The notes under the pieces were generated by a model. It was not told where the DNA came from. It ran no database searches and worked only from the letters and a program-made list of their open reading frames with translations. A stretch of DNA of 53,015 bases, taken from Triparma columacea. Lineage: Eukaryota > Sar > Bolidophyceae > Parmales > Triparmaceae. Position 1 is the stretch's first letter. Each line of letters opens with the position of its first letter. Shown here one piece after another: positions 51,411-53,015 of the stretch. Made by a program: the position numbers and the translations under genes. The DNA lies in the NCBI GenBank assembly GCA_030267965.1, contig BRYA01000502.1, positions 1 to 53,015 on the forward strand. The letters run 5' to 3'.

Positions 51411-51621
51411 AAATAGCTCACTGCTCTCGCAAAGGAGGGACAGGGCCTACCTGTTAACGCATGAAACGTAGGTAGCGCGGGGTTTTACGGGGGCCGAAAT
51501 GGCATTACGAGTGACATCGGCTTGCCCTGCGCTGACCAAGATCTTATTACCACGCTCAACAGGGTTCAGTACGAGGCTAGAGGGAGACTATGGGCATACT
51601 GGATTAGGTATTTTAGGCAGT
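51411..51621. other. Unassigned stretch
   Basis: Ordinary-composition DNA between the AT-rich island and the fumarase pseudogene. A small AGTGA...TCACT inverted repeat occurs at about 51407-51424. No gene is visible. Confidence 0.3.
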
Positions 51622-52260
51622 TTAGGCTTTTTCACACCAAACTCTCTTTTCGATTGATTCCAATCCCACTCCCCGCTCCTCAGCTCCCTCTCTACTGAAA
51701 CCCCTCAGCCTTCTTTCCTCCGTACCAAAAGCCGTACATGCCCCCTTCTGGCTTATCATGTCCTTGGGAACGACCCATTCCCTAAACTCTGCCTCGGTAA
51801 ACAGGGCAAGTCCTTCGGGACCACCTGCCTCGAGCAACGTCGTTCCCTCCTTGTGCGCCTTCTTCGCAATGGCTGCTGCGTTATCATAGCCGATGTGAGA
51901 GTTTAGCGCGGTCACCAGCATCAGACTCTCATTCATGAGCTGGTTGATACGCCCTCATTAGCAACGATCCCAGTGACACACTTGTCGGTGAAAGCCCTGG
52001 TAGAATCTCCAAGAAGCCTGACCGAGCTCAGCAAAGCATTTATCATGACTGGCTGAGAACCGCCTACCGTCGCCGTTGTGTGTGTATGGTTCCCAATTAC
52101 AGCTGCCAAAACCATAGTGCTTCGCACTGGGTGGGGTTTACTTTTCCAGGCTGATGGAGGAGCCGGGCTCGTTCTCGGGAAAGCTAATTTCTCCCAATCC
52201 GCTCCTTGGTCCGCTGCCCAATAATCTCAGATCGTTAGCGATCTTATTCATGGAGTAGGC
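51622..52260 (-). pseudogene. fumC-like: Class II fumarate hydratase, C-terminal fragment, frameshifted
   Basis: The minus strand reads, in family order but broken frames, [20 protein letters not shown] then [12 protein letters not shown], a shifted [10 protein letters not shown] (the fumarase signature), [41 protein letters not shown], and after a 2-nt insertion [20 protein letters not shown] plus [15 protein letters not shown]. About 10 residues after VGGS are deleted. At least three frameshifts are visible, near 52166, 52108 and 51950. The N-terminal part is absent. Lack of introns would suit a processed copy or a fragment of a prokaryote-like gene; either way it is inactive. Confidence 0.85.
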
Positions 52261-52960
52261 AATTTTCCTCCCAGCACATAATTAGTTTAGTTTTTTCTCA
52301 ATTATTCACCTCCTCGGCGACGTCTGTGACCGTTATTTAGCTTTCTCGGCACAGTCGTCCCGATAACCAACCAATCATCCCAGTACGGCCGGGAACTTAC
52401 ATATTGGTCAGCAGTTCACAAATGGGCGAAACGATCCAGCGAAAAATTCGCAGGATCAATGGAGATTTTAACCCCAGCCGTTTTTGAGGAGTCCATATTG
52501 TTGCTGCTTCAGGTGAGAACCATACGGACTACAGGAGAGGTTTGTGTCGGACCGTGTTTCATTCCTTCATAAGAACTGGTTTCAATTGCGTGTTTTGGTG
52601 TGTTAAAAGGGTCATGATGAGCTTCTGATGAGATTCACGACACGATAACCTGCCAGAAAATGTCCTAAAATTTTGCCTCCCCTTGAAAGCATTAGACAAT
52701 ATCGGAGGACGTTCATAACCAAAAGTAACACAGGGGATGAGTTAAGATGGATGGAACACGACGACATCTCATTAGCTTCCTAGCCAAGAAGATTATGAGA
52801 CGAGAAGCTGTAGTTCCAAGTGTTAGGGTTAAAAATGTTATTTCCAACCTCATCTCGCCTCGACCGATACCGTTTAAAAAAACACCCCACTCATCCCCAA
52901 ACTTACCCTTCCACCTTTCAGCCTTCCCCTTTCCCCCGACTTAAGTTTACTCAGTTCACC
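52261..52960. other. Intergenic region, no supported gene
   Basis: No recognisable protein or RNA gene. A plus-strand frame at 52747-52944 has no family features and ends just before the ATG at 52961. The last 100 bases are C/T-rich, as seen before starts and acceptors elsewhere in this genome. Confidence 0.3.
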
Positions 52961-53015
52961 ATGTCTTCTATGAAGGGTAGCTATTCAGGGGCTTACACGG
53001 GTTATCTCCCTGTTC
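52961..53015 (+). CDS. Possible start of a new gene, cut by the window edge
   Basis: An ATG in good context (CAGTTCACCATG) opens a frame MSSMKGSYSGAYTGYLPV that continues to the end of the window. Eighteen codons are too few to assign a family. The pyrimidine-rich leader and TTTACTCAG before it resemble other gene starts here. Confidence 0.3.
   Translation, partial: MSSMKGSYSGAYTGYLPV

Noticed and set aside
51405..51440. Possible large-subunit rRNA fragment (AATAGCTCACTG resembles a universal LSU word)
   Set aside because: Only a dozen bases match, and neighbouring rRNA sequence is absent; a small inverted repeat explains the motif.

Overview
This is nuclear DNA of a eukaryote, most likely a photosynthetic stramenopile (an ochrophyte microalga such as a bolidophyte or pelagophyte). 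The placement is inferred from gene content: a PAP/fibrillin-type plastid lipid protein with a hydrophobic presequence, urease accessory proteins, myo-inositol oxygenase, and expanded BspA-like LRR, DUF285 and GCC2/GCC3-type surface proteins. Most genes are split by short introns (about 60-290 bp) with GTGAG/GTAAG donors, a clear CTAAC/CTAAT branch point and C/T-rich acceptors. I reconstructed exon chains by hand. For nearly every gene the exon lengths and splice phases close exactly to one reading frame, which is the main support for the models. LAYOUT: 1-1060 is C-rich, degenerate, telomere-like repeat DNA. 1061-9319 (-) is an uninterrupted 14-exon frame that I split into a polymorphic-membrane-like protein (beta-helix, Cys-rich repeats, multi-TM, coiled coil) and an unrecognised upstream membrane protein built of phase-1 exons. 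9641-10491 (+) is a small SET protein; 10701-12354 (-) is PCID2/Thp1 of the TREX-2 complex. 12582-17047 (-) is a tandem trio of BspA-type LRR genes. 17359-20295 (+) is a WD40 protein; 20402-22363 (-) is a PAP/fibrillin-lipase fusion; 22519-27853 (-) is the autophagy E1 enzyme ATG7; 28159-30572 (+) is a UreD-UreF fusion. 30716-34357 (-) is a tandem trio of C2H2 zinc-finger genes. 34916-36118 (+) is myo-inositol oxygenase. 36707-41124 (-) holds two secreted DUF285 genes with one repeat per exon. 41990-42610 is an aspartic-protease pseudogene, followed by a small membrane protein (42776-43266), a WW-domain protein (44122-45884) and an ankyrin/HMG-box/bromodomain protein (46331-49828), all on the minus strand. 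50300-52260 is decayed DNA: a copia-like fragment, an AT-rich island and a fumarase pseudogene. A new gene may start at 52961. MOST UNUSUAL FEATURE: a roughly 125-nt structured element lies only inside introns and always in the sense orientation of the host gene. There is one copy in each of two introns of the WD40 gene and eleven tandem copies in the single 3.35-kb first intron of ATG7. Each roughly 310-bp unit of that array carries a branch point and a fused AG|GTAAG acceptor/donor, so the array reads as concatenated complete introns. This fits an introner-like intron-generating element, or alternatively an intron-hosted small RNA (its ends resemble a C/D-box RNA).
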